From Podospora pseudoanserina (Eukaryota; Ascomycota; Sordariomycetes; Sordariales; Podosporaceae), in the NCBI RefSeq assembly GCF_035222485.1, contig NC_085920.1, positions 5,952,001-6,016,000 of the forward strand: a stretch of DNA of 64,000 nucleotides, read 5' to 3'. Positions 34,079 to 45,114 of this stretch are shown in pieces. A program made the translations under genes and the position numbers. The stretch's first letter is position 1. Every line of letters starts with the position of its first letter. The notes beneath the pieces are model-generated. The model made no database searches, was not told where the DNA came from, and saw only the letters and a list, made by a program, of their open reading frames with translations.

Positions 34079-36384
34079 TTACTGGGCGCAAGAAACAATC
34101 TTCTTGACGTACGACAAGAAGATATCTCTTGCTAACTTCCTAGAAAAGAAGTCGAAAGAAAGGAGATGAGAAGGCGGTCTGTGAATCGACCCGTCTTCTG
34201 TGCTCTGGTTTCTGTTCGAGTCCTTTGAAAGGGAGGGCGGGGAATGGATGGAGATGATGGTGATGACTTGAGCTGACTCTGAGTGGAGGATGAGGAAGGA
34301 AAGAAGATCAAGACCAGGAGGGCACAGCTGCTCGAGCGAGCGCGGTTCAAATACGCATGGGGCGGAGCGCTTCCGGGCTCTGAACGTCGACCTTGGCCGG
34401 TTGGCAGGGGACCGTCGACGACGAGAAGGATGTGTGACCACAGGGGGTGGTTCCAACCAGCTCTGGAAGCCCTCTGTTTACCTTTTGTGGAGAAGAGGCC
34501 TGCGAGTTGTTTATCCTGCACCAATGGGGGATAGCGGACCCTCTTTTCGGAGGAGCCATGGCCCCACGAGCATGTCTCTGATTGCTCGGCCGTGACCGGG
34601 AGCTGGGACGCGTCCAGCCATTTCGAGCTAGGAGCTGTCTCGTTGGGAGCTGAAAGCACAGAGCTCGATCGCGGTTGACCCCTGGAGATGAGACGTCAGA
34701 AAGAAAAAGGCGCGCTTCTCCAGCCTCTCCAGATCCGGGGGTAGCAGAGAGCGCTTGCTGGGTGATGGGCGAGGGTTGCCCGGGCCTCCTGTAGGGCAGA
34801 ACATGGACCTGGAGCGTCAATGGCTCGAACTGGTCTCTCAATTGATGAGAAGACACAAACAGAAGTCGTATCAAAGCTGTCTCTGATTGAAATTGGTCCA
34901 CCCCCGTCCTCCTGCAGCTTCGTGCATCTCAGGGCGCCACCGACCACACCCACAGGCTGACGGGAGACGGACTAGCCAGCCAGGACCGGGCGCCCACGCC
35001 GTACACACGCTTGTGCCGGCATCGTTGATAGGTGGTTGGGGACGCGGTGGGGGCTCTGGGGCCGTGGTGTGCGCAATTGGGGAGGTCGGGAGCAACTCCC
35101 TTTTACTTTCCTCGGCTGCAAGCCAAGGAGAAGAGCAGATCACCAGCAGCTTCGTCTGACAATTGGCTGTTGCATTTATCAAGGGGGTGTCCCGTCCCAG
35201 CCTCTTTTTCCCGTCTGAGAGCTCGTGGGAGAAGGCCATTGGGTCGATAGGGGAGTTCCAGCCATCCACGACTTAATGCACAATTTTATTCGTCTCGTTT
35301 GATGTCTCCCGGTCCTCGTATCGATGTCGCACAGGCCGGCCGGCTATCAGTTGTCAGGCTGTCATCGAAACCGATGGCATCTGCCAGACCGCCGCCGTCC
35401 CCGAGGTGTCTCCAGCGCCGTCCCCACAAAGCCGATTGCTTTTGCAGCCGGGAGCTGACACGACACGAGGCCTGAAAGTCAAAAAGCTGGACTTCCTCCC
35501 CATGCGCTACCGAGGCCATCTCCAAAATCTCCACTGGGAACAGCACACCATTTCCAGTTGTCCCGGCAACTGACCTCCTTTTGCGTCTTCTGCTCCGCCC
35601 CTTTGCGGGATCAGCCGCCGAGCAGTCCGATCCTACCCATTAACTGCCGTCACATGCGCGATGCGAGAAGACGGAGCCGACGCAGGGGAAACAGCCGCCG
35701 TCGGGGTTTCAGGGACTTTGGGACCTTGTTTACTTGCGACGTCGTCGACATCGTCGTTTGCTCTACCTATGTTGTTCAGGCATCCGGCCGTCTGTCGACT
35801 TGAACCTGTTGAGAGTTGTCTGATCAGTTCAACAACCCGTTAACCCGACCCGAAAACCGACCGATGATCCGGATCCGAATTCACAATCAGTCCCCCGGAG
35901 CACCTGTGCCGGAAGAGACGGGGAAATAAACTTTGGATCTGGAGTCCGGGCTGACTTCAACCTGCTATGGTAAGTTTTGTGATAGGGGCGTTCCGGACCA
36001 TCAATCGATTTCGATGCAAAATTGCGAAATTGGACAAACTAAGCATATGCAACATGGCGTTTCTGGCTTGATCATGGCGGATTGGTGGCTCTCCATGCTG
36101 CAACCGCAAGCTGGAGATCTCGAGCCCAAAGAGCTGGAGATTCAAACTCAACAACCTCATTCCCGTTGAGTGTCAGGATTTAACTTTTGACGGCTGCGCA
36201 CCCCCGGTTGGTGGCTTAATCATGACCGAGGGGGCTGCCATGGGCCTCAACAGACCGCTGTCCGCAGCATAGCGTAAAGGTACGAATTGTAGCACCATCG
36301 TAACAACTTTTCCACTGCTTCAATTGATCAGTTTCCGTCTCGTGTGTTGTCTTGTCTGAATATTCCTGTATATGTTCAGCACCA
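34079..36384. other. Promoter/leader region of hex1 and upstream region of RQC2
   Basis: The first few hundred bases read on the minus strand as a pyrimidine-rich leader (many TCATCA and TCTTC tracts), fitting the hex1 5' UTR. No protein gene was recognised. A minus-strand ATG at about 34557 opens a short frame ending at a GTAAAC donor-like site, but it does not join the HEX1 extension in phase with the acceptors seen. Confidence 0.5.
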
Positions 36385-36567
36385 ATGGAGGAGGAACTTC
36401 AACCACACTGGCAACAATCAGGTGCTGCCTTTATCGTCGGAGGGCTGCTTGCTGTCTTCGTGTTTGCCGTCATCTACAAGGTGTGCCTGTGTCAATACTG
36501 GTTAGAAAGAAACCCCCATCCTCGTTACCTGCGTTCTCGAAACCAGCAAGGCTGCTGCTGCTGTTGA
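36385..36567 (+). CDS. Candidate 60-residue membrane microprotein with C-terminal CCCC
   Basis: The ATG at 36385 sits in a good fungal start context (CACCAATGG). The frame encodes an acidic N-terminus, one hydrophobic segment (about residues 13-33, AAFIVGGLLAVFVFAVIYKV), three further Cys/Trp-containing positions, a basic stretch with Arg/His/Pro, and a terminal run of four cysteines before the stop. Cys clusters beside a membrane span are often S-acylated, but this is inference. It lies 194 nt upstream of the RQC2 start, so it could be an upstream ORF of that transcript, an independent small gene, or chance. No family is recognised. Confidence 0.35.
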   Translation: MEEELQPHWQQSGAAFIVGGLLAVFVFAVIYKVCLCQYWLERNPHPRYLRSRNQQGCCCC

Positions 36568-36760
36568 AAAGAAGAGGATCCGAGAAGAGCTTTGCCGTCG
36601 CAGTCACAGGCCGAAGAGACAGAAGCTTGGCAGACGTCGAAGGTGCCAGGTGCACTTTTAACCCCCACCTTGATTACCCCTCCACAGCTTGCACCAAACT
36701 TCCAACTCGGCCCCGGATATCGCTGTCGCAAGCTGAGAAACCGCAGAGAACATAGTCAAA

Positions 36761-39700
36761 ATGAAGCAGAGATTCTCGTCCTTGGACGTAAAGGTGTGTA
36801 TAACCCCCCGTATATTCTCTTCACACGCATTCTGACCCCGCTTTCCAGGTGATAGCCCACGAGCTCTCCGAAGCCCTCGTCAGCCTCCGCCTAGCCAACA
36901 TCTACGACCTCAACTCCAAAATCCTCCTCTTCAAGTTCGCCAAACCCGACAACCGCCAACAGCTCCTTATCGAATCCGGCTTCCGCTGCCACCTCACAGA
37001 CTTTGCCCGCTCCACCGCCCCGGCCCCTTCAGCCTTCGTCGCCCGCCTGCGCAAGTTCCTCAAGACCCGGAGAGTCACCAGCGTCTCCCAGATCGGCACA
37101 GACAGAATTATCGAGTTTCGATTCTCCGACGGAGCCTACAGGTTATACCTCGAGTTCTTCGCCAGCGGCAACGTCATCCTCACCGATGCCGACTTAACCA
37201 TCATCGCCCTGTTGCGGAATGTTCCCGAAGGCGAGGGACAAGAGCCACAGCGGGTTGGGCTGAAGTACACCCTCGAAAACAGACAAAACTTTGGCGGCGT
37301 CCCGGAGCTCACAAAAGAGCGTCTGAGAGCTGCGTTGAAGACGGCAGCGGAGCATGCGGTTACAAAAAAGGCAAAGAAGAAGGGGGCGGACGAGCTGAGG
37401 AGGGGGTTGGCAACTACCATCACCGAGTTGCCCCCTGTGCTGGTTGATCACGTCTTTCGATTAACCGAGTTCAACTCTGCCGCGAAGCCCCTTGAGATTC
37501 TGGAGAGCGAGACTTTGCTGGATTCTCTGTTTCGGACGTTGGAGAAGGCGAGGGCGGTGCTGGACGAGGTGACGAGCTCGCCCAGGGCAACGGGATATAT
37601 CATTGCCAAGCCTAATCCGCGTGCTGTCGAGCAGCCACCAACGGAGACTGAAGGGGAGACGCAGAAAGAGAAGCCTAGGGGTCTGCTCTATGAAGATTTC
37701 CAGCCTTTCCTTCCAAAACAGTTCGAGGATGATCAGGGGCTGACAACACTTTCCTTTGATGGGTACAACAAGACGGTTGACGAGTTCTTCTCTTCTCTCG
37801 AGGGACAGAAGCTTGAGTCCAAGTTGCAGGAGCGGGAAGCTACTGCCAAGAGGAAATTGGATGCTGCCCGTCAGGACCAGGCCAAGAGGATCGAGGGGCT
37901 GGTGGGTTTCCAGACGTTGAACTTGCGCAAGGCTGCCGCTATTGAGGCCAATATTGAACGTGTTCAAGAGGCTATGGATGCGGTGAATGGGCTGCTTGAG
38001 CAGGGCATGGACTGGGTTAACATCAACAAGCTTGTCGAGCGAGAGCAGGCGCAAGGGAACCCAGTGGCCGAGATCATCAAGCTACCTGTGAATCTCGCCG
38101 AGAGCACAATTACCCTGTTGCTTGGCGAGGAAGAGAAGGAAGAGGCAGGTGGAGATGAAGATATGGAATTCAACTACGATACCGACGAAGAGGTCGTTGA
38201 TGCTGCTCCCGAACCTGAGAAGGCCAAGGGGCCGGATAAGCGATTGGCAATCGACATCAACCTCAAACTCTCCGTCTGGAACAATGCTCGGGAATACTAC
38301 GAGCAAAAGAGGACCGCTGCCGACAAGGAAAAGAAGACCGTTGCGCAGTCGGTTATTGCGCTCAAGAGTGCCGAGCAAAAGATTACAGAGGACTTGCGGA
38401 AGGGGCTTAAGCAGGAGAAGCCTGTGCTGCAGCTGATCAGGAAGCAGATGTGGTTTGAGAAGTTTGTCTGGTTTATCTCCTCAGATGGCTATCTCGTGCT
38501 CGGTGGGCGAGATGCGCAGCAGAATGAGATTCTGTACAAGCGGTATTTGAAAAAGGGTGACGTGTATGTTCATGCCGATATGCACGGTGCATCCACCGTC
38601 ATTATCAAGAACAGCCCCAAGACCCCTGATGCGCCAATTCCGCCTTCAACACTGGCTCAGGCGGGTAGTTTGTCGGTGTGCTGCTCGAGTGCGTGGGATA
38701 GCAAGGCGGCGATGGGCGCGTGGTGGGTGAATGCCGATCAAGTGTCCAAGTCTGCTCCGACGGGCGAGTACCTCCCGGCCGGGTCCTTCATGGTCAGGGG
38801 AAAGAAAAACCCGCTGCCACCGGCTCTTCTGATGCTCGGGTTCGGGTTGATGTTCAGGATATCAGAGGAAAGCAAGGCAAAGCATGTCAAGCATAGGCTG
38901 TACGACGGCGATATCGATCTTGCTCCCCCATCGAAGCCCGAGAAGGAGACCGAAAAGGAAGCCGCCCCAGAGCAAGACAACCACGAAGACTCTGGCACCG
39001 ACGGAGACGACGACGGCCCCGAAGACGAAAAGAGATCCAACCCTCTTCAGTCCAGCGATAAACCCCAGTCCGAGGACGAAGATGAAGAAGCCCCTGAGCC
39101 CCCATCAGACCAACTCTCCAACCTCGACATCGCCCCCGAGGAAGAACAAAAGCAACAAGCTGAACCCGAACCAACCCCCGTCTCCAATTCCGACTCTGAG
39201 TCTGACCACGAAGAGGAAGAAAAGGAAATCGGAACTCCCTCCAGAACCGGCACCTTCACCCCCTCCCAATCCCAACCCCAACCCAACAAGAGACCCCTCA
39301 AACGCGGGCAACGCTCCAAAGCCAAAAAGATTGCCCAAAAATACAAAAACCAAGACGAAGAAGACCGCGCCTTGATGGAAGAACTCCTCGGTGTGGCTGC
39401 TGCACGCAAAAAGGCCGAAGCCGAAGCAGCGGCAAAGAAGCAAAAAGAACTAGACCACCTCGCCGCGATGGAAAAACGGCGCAAACAACAGGAGAGGCAA
39501 CAAGCACAAATCGCCAAGCACGAAGAAATCCGCAAGATGATGCTTGAAGAAGGTGTGGATATTCTCGACGAGAACGAAAAGGCCGATGCAGGACCGTTGG
39601 ACAGTCTTGTCGGGACCCCGATGCCAGGGGATGAGATACTGGAGGTTGTGCCTGTTTGTGGACCTTGGGGTGCGCTGGGGAAGTTGAAGTATAAGGTCAA

Positions 39701-40034
39701 GTTGCAGCCTGGGCAGGTGAAGAAGGGGAAGGCGGTCAAGGAGATTTTTGAGAGGTGGAAGCTGGCTGCCGGCAAAAAGGGGGTTGTTGACCCCAAGGGG
39801 GAGGATGGGGAGAAGATGTGGCCTAGGGAGGTGGAGCTGATTAAGGGGGTCAAGGTGGAGGAGGTGCTTGGGGTGGTGCCGGTTGGGAAGGTGACGCTCA
39901 TGGCCGGGGGTGGGATGTTGGGGGGAGGGGCGGATAAGAAGGGTGGTGGTGGTGGGGGCCAGAGTAAAGGCGGGAAGGGAAGGGGGTGGTGGTGGTGGTG
40001 GGAAGAAGGGAAGGTAAATAAGGTGATAATGTGA
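36761..40034 (+). CDS. RQC2: Ribosome quality control protein Rqc2/Tae2 (NEMF family)
   Basis: Exon 1 is 36761-36793 (MKQRFSSLDVK); intron 36794-36848 (GTGTGT to TTCCAG); exon 2 runs from 36849. Rqc2 binds stalled 60S subunits with peptidyl-tRNA, recruits the ligase Ltn1 and adds C-terminal Ala/Thr tails. Residues important for tailing in yeast (Asp9, Asp98, Arg99) correspond to Asp9 and Asp96-Arg97 here. Domains in order: NFACT-N (about 1-290 plus a second part near 340-410), coiled-coil segments, NFACT-R (about 540-690; QMWFEKFVWFISSDGYLVLG, YVHADMHGASTVII), a long acidic and basic linker (about 700-920) and NFACT-C (about 940-1040; VPVCGPWGALGKLKYKVKLQ). The total is about 1072 residues, as expected for a fungal family member. 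The last 15 residues after the Gly-rich tail (WWWWWEEGKVNKVIM) look out of frame; a one-base change in the G run would give a Gly/Lys tail ending at 40017. Confidence 0.95.
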
Positions 40035-40165
40035 AGTTTTGGAAAATGAGTGTAGATATTCAGTCAGGTGTATTTGACGCTAGTGTGTAAAAAGCGTTGT
40101 TTCCACCTCGTCCCAGCTAACCTCTGCGGATTTCATCCCATCTCCCCACCGCATCAAACTTTATA

Positions 40166-41601
40166 CTACCTCTTCCTAACGTAAACAAACAACCCCTCGT
40201 CCCTCCCGGCAAAGCTAGGCAGAGGCACTTGAACCACCTTTTCCCACTTTCCCCTCTGTTCTTGCGATTCCAACATGAAACTATCCATCGTCCCCTTCCC
40301 TCTGCCGAAGGAAGTATACCCGTTCTTGTTTTGAGTCCCGGCCACAACGACGACATCACCTTGATATTCTTTCATCAGATCCTTGGTAAAAGAACCAGAG
40401 CCGTCTGGTCCCGTGATGGGGTAGACAAGGAGAAGGATGTGGGATTTGTGTTGAGAATCAGGAAGGGAGTGGAGGTAGGATGTGCCGGTTGTCAGGTGGG
40501 TGTCTTTGAGCCAGGTGACTCTCCTAATCAGGGCAGTCAGTGTGTCGCTTATAAAAGAAGGGGAGGTGTTTTTGGTTGGCGGAAGATGGATGGATGGGTA
40601 AGGGGCAACATACCATTCACTCTGCATATTGTCCACAGCCACAGTCTCCAGCCCACACTGCCCCAGCATAAAACTCCAATATCCACTCCCACTGCCCACG
40701 TCCAAAATCTTGAGCGGTGGTGGCTTTTCTTTTTTGGCCTTCTTTTTGGATTCCTTCTTGCCGTTCGTAGCCCCGTTCCCATTTCCATTTTCGGGCCCAA
40801 TATTGTCATTTCCGTCAGCTGTGCTATCGCTGTTCTTCTTAACCCCCTCCACGGCTAGGGTTTTGATAATGGAAAGACTCTCATAACTGGGAACCACACA
40901 GCCAAAATGGTGCATAACCACCGGCAAAACCCAGTGGCTCTTCAACCCCTGACCTCCCACCGGCCCGCACCACTCGAGGTTTTGACAGGTCCATCTCCAG
41001 AAGTCAAGATACGGGTTTAATGGCAGTGATGCAACGTTCTTGACCCTGGGGATTTGGAGGGAGGGCCATGCTGGGTTAATGTAGCGTTTTGAGGATAAGT
41101 TCTCCGCTACCAAGGCTCGGATGGAAGATTTCCTCGCGTTGGAAACAAAAGACTTTAGCGCCGAGGATGGGGAGAGGGAGGGAGTGAAGAGATTTGTATA
41201 GGCGGCTATATCCGTTGTTGACGGGGGAGGAAGGGGTGTCTGGAGGGGGTGTTAGCTAGTCGTGGAGGAGAAGGGGCTGGAAAAGGGTGGGAGGGATGAT
41301 CACAATATACCTCACCGTCCTTCGCCCCCTCATACCACCCATGCAGCCCCTTCTCTGCCCCCATCTCAACCCCCCTCTGCACCTGCCCCAGCGTCACACT
41401 AGCCAAAGCATGATACACATAATCGTCCTTCCCCGCCTCCGGCAGACCAAACCACAACCTGACCGCCCCTTCAAAATCATTCTTCTCCTCCAACAACTTC
41501 AAAGCAGCTTGATGCCTGTCGTGGTCACCCACCGCCTTCTCCGGCTCAAAGTCGGGATTGCCGACGCAGTGAACAAACGGTTTGGGTGTCTTGGTTGGCA
41601 T
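40166..41601 (-). CDS. SAM-dependent class I methyltransferase, substrate unknown
   Basis: Exons are 41311-41601, 40614-41239 and 40166-40523; introns are 41240-41310 (CTAAC branch) and 40524-40613 (GTATGT to GATTAG). The spliced protein has about 424 residues. The N-terminal part is helical and may carry a TPR-like element (HQAALKLLEEKNDFEGAVRL). The middle part (WTCQNLEWCGPVGGQGLKSH) precedes a Lys-rich insert. Then comes motif I (LKILDVGSGSGYWSFMLGQ), which binds S-adenosylmethionine, an acidic residue at the end of the next strand (ETVAVDN), and later strands (HILLLVYPITGPDGSG). The aromatic-rich C-terminus completes the Rossmann-like fold. No targeting signal is visible. The second intron is 90 nt long and contains no stop, so retention would add 30 residues between motif I and the second half. 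The gene converges on RQC2, with only 131 nt between the stops. Confidence 0.8.
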
Positions 41602-42359
41602 TTTCAGTAGCAGTAGTAGGAAGGCTGTCTATTTACTTTGGGAACATCCACTTCGCGAAAAGAAAAAATCATCTGAAGTTTTTGGAGGTTGCTTTTGGTA
41701 AAGTCAAAGGGCAACGACCAAAACACATCCAGGCCGGAAGCGATGATGTCATTGCTCTGTTTGCCAACCACCACCAAGCTCAATTTCCATCTCCACTACA
41801 ACTATCACCTCCACCCATCACACAGGAAATGACATTTTATCACATTCCAAAGAGCATTGGACATACATATACTATGAGGCCAGAGTAATTATAATCTCGC
41901 TAAATCCCCGTTGGGTGCTGCTGCGCTATTCTACAGTAAAACAACACCGAGACCGCCAGTCAGATCCCGTTTACATGCATACGTCTTCAAAACAGCAGCA
42001 GTCAGCATGGTGGGTTCGATTCTTCTCCAGTCTCGTTATCATATTCGATAGTTCGGATTAAGACTTGATGCCAACCTCGGTATGCATGTGTACCCGGGAC
42101 CGCAGGTGTAACCCGGGACCGCAGGTGTGCTCGCAACCGCATGTGTTTCCAGCATAAAACGCGGGCCTACATGCCATCTGAGGCGCCTCCTCATTCTATA
42201 CCATGATTGATATGTTAGGAGATGTACTCTCGCTGCCATCAACTCCCTGCCTTCTCCAAAGAAGAGTCACCAGCATCCATTCCCCGCCCAAACTGGGAAT
42301 CCAAGTAGAGAGAAGTTTGGAGATTCGAATTCGCGAGGGGTCAAACGCCTTGAACCCTT
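41602..42359. other. Intergenic with a short 19-nt tandem repeat
   Basis: The stretch contains the promoter of the methyltransferase gene and the 3' UTR of RPN5, both on the minus strand. No gene is seen. A repeat at 42092-42146 is listed separately. A GGTTCGATTC sequence near 42005-42015 resembles a tRNA T-loop, but its stem does not pair. Confidence 0.65.
42092..42146. repeat. 19-nt tandem repeat, two exact copies plus a degenerate third
   Basis: The unit ACCCGGGACCGCAGGTGTA occurs at 42092-42110 and again at 42111-42129 (last base differing). It is followed by a weaker third copy containing GCAACCGCATGTGT. It lies between RPN5 and the methyltransferase gene. No known function. Confidence 0.75.
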
Positions 42360-43951
42360 CTAACGCCTCGAAGGCTTGCTCTTAGTTTGTTTCACGCCTG
42401 GCTGAATTCGAGCCATCATCTCCTCCTTTGTGATCAAGTGATCAATCCGCTCCAGGTGACCCAACAGGCTCTTCATGTTGAAGCTCCACTCGTTCAAGAT
42501 ATCATCAGCATCGCGAGGCTTGGCAAAGTTGACAATGCGGGCAGGCCGGTCAATCTTGGCATACACTGTCTTGGATGTCACCAGCTCGCTGATGTACTTC
42601 TCCGTCTCTTCCTCGGTCAGATCCAGGAGTTGTGTCAGACGGCCCATCCGGATGCGGGTGTAGTACTTGGCCACCACGCGCACATTGTGCTCAATCACAC
42701 GCTTGCGCAAGTCTTGCCATCTGCCAAACGCCTTCTCATCGCCCGATTGTCCCTCGGCTGAATCAAAGATCTCGGTGCTGCACAAATGGGGGCCGAACAT
42801 CTTGGATACTTGAGGCCACCGCATCAGCTCCTGTACCGTAAAGAGCTCCAAGAGCTCAGCATCCTCCGGAACGGCGGTGTTTCGCGTGTCCTTGTGAATG
42901 CGGTGGAGCAAATCGTGTTGCTCGTTGTCGTATGGTGCCAGGATGATGAAGTAGATGATTCTTTGCAGGACCTGATAAAGAGTCAGCTTGTGAAACTACC
43001 AACAGTGGGCGAAGAAGAAACATACAGCTCGTAGTTTGACGGGGTCCTCCTCCACCGTCTCCGTGTCAAGCACTTGTCGGTAGTGCTTGCAAACATCCAG
43101 GTATTTGGAGTCATGCTTGGCGAGCGTGATCTGTTGCTCGTAGTACCGGAGCTTGAGATCTGTGACATCGTCCTCCTTTACCTCTGGCACCTCTTCGCCG
43201 GCCTTCGCCTTCTTCTCACGTTCCTGCTGCTCCTTGTCAAGCTGCTCCTGTGTCTTTTTGGGCTTGCGCGCCAGGTATCTGGTGCTGATTTTACGACTGA
43301 GAATACCGGCTTGGGTCCAGTCGCCAATTTCAATGCACAGAGCCACCTGCGCCAGAATAAATTCGGTCTTTTCCCGACGTTCCATAGACCCAAACGTCTC
43401 GACCTGGAGCTCGCACAGAATATCCGTCGCCGCCTTTAGATCGCCTTGCTGCTTCTTGATGTCTGACAGAATCTTGGTCACACGCGCCCGCTCGACCTCG
43501 ACAAAGATCTTGCCCTCGGTAACGGTACGGAGGGTCTCGATGACGGAGAGCTTGATCTCTAGGGTGGGGGTCTGGTCGAGGAAGTCCATGACGGTTTGCA
43601 CCATCTTGGTGATGGCCTGTTTGAGTTGGCCATGCTTCTTGGAGAGGATAAGGGTCTGTTCGCTGAGGAGGGCCCAGTCACCGGCATTCTTGCAGAGGGT
43701 AACGATGGCGATGAGGATTCGGGATGTGGAGGCGAGATCGGATGCCTGACGGGCTTGCTTCTCAAGAATAGACAGCTTTTCGATAGCACCCTGGAGATCC
43801 GTCTGTTTTCCCGCGGAACCGTCAGTGAAAATACAATGCAACGATGAACCCACCCAATACACAGTACCTTTGCGAGCTGCTCAGCCTCGGGAAGCTGCTG
43901 GTCCACCTCCTTGGAGTAGTCCTTCTCAGGCTTGAACGCAGCGTCCGCCAT
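42360..43951 (-). CDS. RPN5: 26S proteasome lid subunit Rpn5
   Basis: Exons are 43868-43951, 43026-43802 and 42360-42971; introns are 43803-43867 and 42972-43025. The protein has about 490 residues. It starts MADAAFKPEKDYSKEVDQQL, continues with helical repeats (LSILEKQARQASDLASTSRI, RREKTEFILAQVALCIEIGD) and a Lys/Glu-rich insert at about 220-250. It ends with the PCI domain winged helix (VVAKYYTRIRMGRLTQLLDL) and a last long helix (WSFNMKSLLGHLERIDHLIT). Rpn5 is a scaffold of the proteasome lid and contacts the Rpn11 deubiquitinase region. It acts in nucleus and cytosol. Gene structure and sequence are typical. The donor of intron 1 (GTACTG) is weak but the phase and acceptor fit. Confidence 0.95.
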
Positions 43952-45114
43952 TGTGAGAAGTGCGATGGATTAGTGTATCTGGTGCGTTCTGTGTTGTCGA
44001 ATGCTATTTCGGAGCTGTGCGCAGACAAAAAGTTGGTCTCGTGGAAAAGAAAATGGCTGTCTTGAAGTGGCTTGTGGTTGATGTCGAGTGGTGTTGCTGA
44101 AGGCAAGGCCCCAGTCTCCAGCCCAGCCCACGTCAGTTCGCTCTGCCTACCACGAGGCTGGGCTTGGCAGCTCATTTGAGGCTGGAGCTAGGACCAGCCC
44201 CACCTTTCAGCAGCTTTCCAGCCACACAATGTGGCTGATGCTCTATCAGTCATCACCAGGATCACAGAGGTACCTTCCAGGTCCACAGCTGCAAGGCACG
44301 GACAGAGACAAAGAACAGTCCGGGTGGGGCCATGCCCTCGTATGGGAGACAGGCTTCCAGGCCCCTTCCATTTCTAATCCAACAACTCTCCAATGGAAGA
44401 AGTCCTTCGTTCGGTGTCCGATGCATGTCCGGTTGACCCAGATCTTGGACCAAAGATAAACCAAAGTATATCGGAGGGTTTTGGTGCTTGTATATGTGTA
44501 CGGAGTGCCTGTGAGCATGTGTATGATGAACAGATCTTCTTCTTCGCGGGCGGAACGGGTTACCCGTTGCTTTGAAAGCAGCGCACTCCCGTTGCCACCA
44601 GCTCATCTATCCATGTGCTGCACCTGACAAGCAGACGGGGTTTTTCCAGTCTTCTCTCCCAATCTGATTGGTATCCCGACAATCCAGTTAGGGTCCGAGA
44701 TCCTGCATCTGCAATCTCTTTTCGCCCTCCCTACCAGCGGTCGGGATGTCCCTGAACAGAGCCTGTCACTTCGGCCCTTAAACCCAGGCACCACCCCCCA
44801 CCGCAGCCACGAGCTACCCCAAGCTTGGAGATCACTGGACCCCCGGCGGTCCACTCGCCTGTCTTTCTTTCAATAAGAATCACACGGTCCTCTTTTCGCG
44901 ATCCCAGATCTCTGTTTCAACCTAACTCAGGTACAAGTGTTCAGTCTCCTGCCGCCGGCTCTGTCTTTGTGAGCAACCACCGGCCAACCCGACAATCGAT
45001 ATTTTATCCCTGGAGTGCTTTTTGCCGTGTCGCACCACCCAGACGACGAGTTGCTCGTCATTGTTGTACGCTCGTCATCGCTGTTCATTCAAAAAAAAAA
45101 AAAAAGACGGCACG
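43952..45114. other. Divergent promoter region between RPN5 and LaeA-like gene
   Basis: No gene is supported. The two genes are transcribed away from each other, so both promoters lie here. An A run (about 45091-45106) precedes the LaeA-like start. A short frame beginning at 45022 runs through it in frame with the gene, but its Lys run shows it is leader rather than protein. Confidence 0.65.

Noticed and set aside
39047-39901. 284-codon Ser/Pro-rich frame opposite RQC2
   Set aside because: It is the antisense reading of the acidic/basic linker and NFACT-C region of RQC2.
42003-42030. GGTTCGATTC, a B-box-like motif
   Set aside because: The flanking bases do not form a T stem and no A-box is at the right distance.
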